From assembly GCA_950295325.1 (NCBI GenBank), contig OX485809.1, positions 1,800,001-1,864,000 on the forward strand: a stretch of 64,000 nucleotides of DNA. Direction: 5' to 3'. Source of the stretch: Polytrichum commune. Lineage: Eukaryota; Streptophyta; Polytrichopsida; Polytrichales; Polytrichaceae. Below the pieces are notes generated by a model. It had not been told where the DNA came from and searched no databases. It saw nothing but the letters and a program-made list of their open reading frames with translations. Positions 60,496 through 64,000 of this stretch are shown one piece after another (positions within the stretch are counted from its first letter, which is position 1; every line of letters starts with the position of its first letter). The translations under genes and the position numbers were made by a program.

Positions 60496-61416
60496 TGGGG
60501 GGTGCACCTTTCATAACACTTATGAGTATGTGTGAGTGCACAAAAGGGGTACTGGTTTGAACTTTGATGTACTACGTACCTATATGCTACACAAATTGTA
60601 GCTCATAGTTATGTACATGTATGAAGGACCTCTAGAAAATATACAACATTTGTACTTGTATGATAGTGTTACTAGACTTTATGAATCAAGTATTTAATAT
60701 TGGATGAAACTAAGATGAATAAATTTCTCATTTCCTTATCTCATGTTGGGGTTTCACCTTTCATGAAAAACCAAGAACTACGTGCGTTTGCAACATACTC
60801 TAGAAACCCCCTATATACAAGTTTTTCCCCCTCTATAATCAAGTAATATGCATACAATTTCAATGATAAAAGTAGAAGTGACAATATGTATACGTTAAAA
60901 AATTCACATTCATATATAGTCATCCAAATATACTTTTAAATAATAACGAACCCCTATTCTATGTATAACATAAAACCCTAGAATTCATTAATAAAGTTGT
61001 TGAAGACTTTATCATTCCCTGGATGTAACTCACAAGCATCTAAGTCTACAGTATATGTCATAGAAGCTATTCCAATTATCGTTTCTAAATCTACCATCCA
61101 ATGATCTGTAAGATTATAGGTCCACTTATTGTTGGATCCTTTTTGATACCAACATAAACCAATCTCCATGTTTGATGGACAATCCATCAAGTCAATTAGA
61201 TCTATATACTCCATCCAATGTTTAGATACTTATCCCCACAATGTCTAGTGACCCTACCATAAAGTACAAATGTTGTATATTTTCTAGAGGTCTTTCATAC
61301 ATGTACATAACTATGAGTTATAATTTGTGTAGCATATGTATACGTAGTACAGAAAATTAATACCCCTTCTGTGCACTCACATATACTCATACATGTTATG
61401 AAAGGTGCATCTCCTA
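60496..61416. mobile_element. 921-bp element with inverted ends of about 165 bp
   Basis: 60496-60660 is the inverted counterpart of 61260-61416: GTGCACCTTTCATAACA, TGTGAGTGCACA and TAGTTATGTACATGTATGA recur on the opposite strand. The outer ends read TGGGGGGTGCACC and, inverted, TAGGAGATGCACC. The same terminus occurs at 62555-62571. Inside, on the minus strand, a 78-codon frame (61214-60978) reads IDLIDLMDCPSN and DLDACELHPGNDKVFNNFI. It recurs, broken, at 62118-62380 on the plus strand. The frame is not a known transposase to me and may be a captured gene piece. Confidence 0.75.
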
Positions 61417-62571
61417 AGTATCTCATCCATGCATGCATGGAAGAGTCAATATTAGAGTTTTGAAAATGGTCATTGAGTTGAGATCAAGGCCACTTCTTGT
61501 TTAGGGTTGCAAGAGGAATGGGTTGCGCTTCATTGTGGAGGTTGATCAAAGGGGATGGCTAATGCATGTGATTGATGCAAGTAGTGATTACATGCATTGG
61601 GTGACTTAGAAGTTAGGTCTTGTCGCAAAGGCCAACATAATAGTTCATTGAAATTACGAAGGTGCTCAAAAATTCCTCTCCTCATTTGTTTTGTATGTTT
61701 TACATAGTCCCTACCTCCTCTTGGGTGCTCGTCACATTAGTGGTTTAGTGTATTTGATTGTGAAAGGAACAATAGATGTTTATAGATAGATCTTCTGCCA
61801 ATTGAACTCTTGGTTTTGAATAGAGAACATGGTGCATGTCTTGTCTTCGAAATAAGTTGTGGCTTTTATTAAAGCATTCATGGTAGAGATTTATTAACAA
61901 GGGGGATAAAGTGGGTCAAGGAGTTTTTGTTTGGTTCAAGATAGTTTGAGTTTTGATTGCTATCATACTACAAGATGCACACAAAGAAAGTCAAGACAAA
62001 AACACACCTAAAGCTAGAATTGTCAAAAAATGTGGTAGACCAAAAAATTTAGCTCCAATCAAGGTTTGATTTGTTGGGATGCTTTATAAGATGCGTAGGA
62101 AATTTGGTAATCATTGGATGGAATATAGGGATCCAATTGACTTGATGGACCGACAATCAAACATGGACATTCACCTATATTGGTATCAAAAAGGCCAACA
62201 ACAAGTGGATGTACGGTCTTACTAATCATTTGATGAAACACTCCATATGATCTTACTAATGTTTTGAAACAATAGTTGAATTAGCTTTCAGGACATATAT
62301 AATAGACTTTAATGCTTATGAGTTAGATCTAGGGGATGAGAAAGTCTTCAACAACTTTATGAAGAATGCTAGGGGTTGATTGTTGTTCAAAAGTATATTT
62401 ATATACTTATGTGTATGACTATATATGAATGTCAAATTTTCTATATATACATATTTCCAATTGTAGTTTTATCATTAAAAGTGTACATGTATTACTTGAT
62501 TTTACCTTGATTTAAGAGTATGTTGCGAACACACGTGGTTCTTGGTTTTTAATGAAAGGTGCATCCCCTAG
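61417..62571 (+). pseudogene. Degenerate second copy of the same element with a longer coding remnant
   Basis: From about 62080 the plus strand reads KMRRKFGNHWMEYRDPIDLM, then MDIHLYWYQKG, matching the minus-strand frame at 61214-60978, with stops and frameshifts after that. Farther upstream, ARIVKKCGRPKNLAPIKV contains an AT-hook-like GRPK. The right end is AAAGGTGCATCCCCTA at 62556-62571. Function unknown. Confidence 0.45.
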
Positions 62572-63320
62572 GGTTGTACTTTCAGTTCGCTTGTTTAGGG
62601 ATCAATGTGCTCATTTGGTAGTACCCTTGACTCTTCTGGGTTGAGATCCATGTATTAAATTTTTTAATTAGATGAATCGAAAATTGGAAATCTACATTGG
62701 TCAATACACTGAATGGCAATCCAACTCTCTCCAAGGATAGGCTCATTAGGATAAAATACAATATTATGTGTATCAAAAACCCTAAATCCAATATAGGAGA
62801 TGGTTGGAGGTCAATGTTGAAGATGTGAATGTGCAGTGTCGTATTTTAATGTTGCAATTGTTGAGGAGGTTGAGAAGACTCACGGAATTCCTTAAAGTCT
62901 CTAACCAACGACCACAATGAAATGGGTTGTGGGGTCTATAGGAGAAGGAGAAATTGAATAATAATGGTTCAAATATAGGGATATGGTGAACCTTATGCAT
63001 CGCCTTTTTATTTGTTAGAAGATATGTTGGAAATCTCCTTTTATCATTATTTTTTTTCATATCTTTACTAACACTAAATTATAACATGTAACATCCACAT
63101 ATTATCATAGTTGATATTTAGTGTTTGATTTTACATTTAATGTTACTTGCTTTCATAAGGTTATTGATCTTTAGTGTATGTGTTTGTATTTAGTGTAGTA
63201 GAAAACTATGTGAAAAAGAATCACAAGCGTTTTCCCATTACGGTTCTTTTGACCACCCTCATCTACAGTCGCTACACGACTACAAATTTATTTATTTATT
63301 TCAACTATAATTTTAATATT
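62572..63320. other. Intergenic DNA, nothing recognised
   Basis: Short frames only. Confidence 0.4.
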
Positions 63321-63390
63321 TTGGGGCGTATAATATACCGCAGGAAAGGTATTTTCAAGACCTTTCCAACCGTATATTATAAGCCCCCAA
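63321..63390. repeat. 70-bp hairpin-forming element
   Basis: TTGGGGCGTATAATATACCG at the left is mirrored by CGTATATTATAAGCCCCCAA at the right, with GGAAAGGT/ACCTTTCC extending the stem towards a short loop. It looks like a minimal foldback MITE, or less likely a terminator or small-RNA hairpin. Confidence 0.8.
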
Positions 63391-64000
63391 ATTCCAAACA
63401 TTTCAGTTGGTAGACCCAAAAAACAAATTTGCACTCAAATTCCTGAGGTTTAGATGTCCCACATTGTTTGATGAGACATGTGGGAGCAAGTTTAACAAGT
63501 AGGGCATGGAAGAAATGGTATATTTCATGGGCTATGATATGATCTAGGCATATAGAGGGTGGACTTGCTTCTCAAGATTCATTACATCATATATATATAT
63601 ATGTTGAAATGTGTGCCTTACCTATTGGAAAGAGTTGTATATAAAGCCCCCAAAAAAAATTCTTAAAATTTTATTATAACGGCATTTCTTTGCCATGGGC
63701 CCCTGCCTTTTCGTACCAAACCACCTCTCTTACCTCTCTCACCGCAAAAGTCGTTGGACCATGTCAGTGCATTTATTAGGCCTTGAAAATTGTATTTTGA
63801 GGAAAGTGGCTACGGCCTCAATTTGGATTTGCTAACCATCTCATACTAATCGCATGTTTCATACCCTAGGAGAAATGGTGTGGTCAGCAAAAGTAACCAT
63901 TTGGACCCATCTACCTTAATACAACTCAGAGTTGATTCAACACAAAAGGTGAACTCAGTGACCACCTAAGGTACGTGGATATTACTTGGTTCGTTTTTCA
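63391..64000. other. Intergenic DNA to the window end
   Basis: Contains a short TA run (63586-63602) and another AAAGCCCCCAAA motif near 63644 that resembles the edge of the hairpin element. No gene seen. Confidence 0.4.

Noticed and set aside
1-64000. tRNA, rRNA or snRNA genes
   Set aside because: No A/B-box pair with a cloverleaf fold or conserved rRNA block was noticed by eye; a covariance-model scan would be decisive and could not be run.

Overview
The window is nuclear DNA from a land plant. It is AT-rich and intron-bearing, and it holds a plastid outer-envelope gene (OEP80) in 16 GT-AG exons, long stretches of decayed sequence, and plant transposons (Stowaway and Tourist MITEs, hAT, PIF/Harbinger). 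The transposase types at 21-26 kb and 34-38 kb remind me of sequences from non-seed plants such as ferns, mosses and lycophytes, so a fern-like large genome is my guess, not a demonstrated fact.

Layout. 0-7.5 kb: one unidentified exon pair, a decayed PIF/Harbinger transposase (minus strand), otherwise featureless AT-rich DNA. 7.5-16.6 kb: a complete OEP80/Toc75-V gene (plus strand, 728 residues), the only clear host gene. 16.6-20.9 kb: MITEs and a 193-bp tandem duplication. 20.9-25.8 kb: a broken MULE-like transposase gene (minus), followed at its 5' side by an array of about ten GGTATTGGCGGTACCGCC-type palindromes (26.8-27.8 kb). 28-34 kb: dispersed repeats, a MITE with poly-G/poly-C ends, and a small MITE whose ends match the big element described next.

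34.14-50.81 kb: the main find, a 16.7-kb DNA transposon that I do not recognise as a named family. It has AACACTATATTC terminal inverted repeats and a 4-bp ATGT target duplication. It sits inside a MITE whose two halves lie at 33.92-34.14 and 50.81-51.33 kb; two uninterrupted copies of that MITE elsewhere in the window show the empty site. The element carries: an intact two-exon DDE-transposase-like gene (998 residues, minus); at least 36 copies of a near-perfect CpG-rich palindrome (core ACGAACG-NN-CGTTCGT), seen nowhere else in the window; a large cargo gene with a DGQHR/ParB-like motif broken only by two in-frame TAG codons; the main exon of an FCP1-type HAD phosphatase; and a small two-exon Ser/Pro-rich basic protein. 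The palindromes lie upstream of the transposase, in the introns of the cargo gene, after the TATA box of the phosphatase, and inside coding exons without breaking the frame. A hAT remnant and an internal inverted copy of the element's right end lie inside it.

50.8-64 kb: no convincing gene. It holds the rest of the split MITE (itself hit by a Stowaway MITE), two intact copies of that MITE, a Tourist-like MITE, a second poly-G-ended MITE with a perfect 8-bp target duplication, an element with about 165-bp inverted ends, and a short hairpin element.

Functionally, OEP80 is a housekeeping beta-barrel assembly protein. Nearly everything else is transposon. My working idea for the large element is that one of its proteins binds the palindromes, linking transposition and cargo expression; this is inference.
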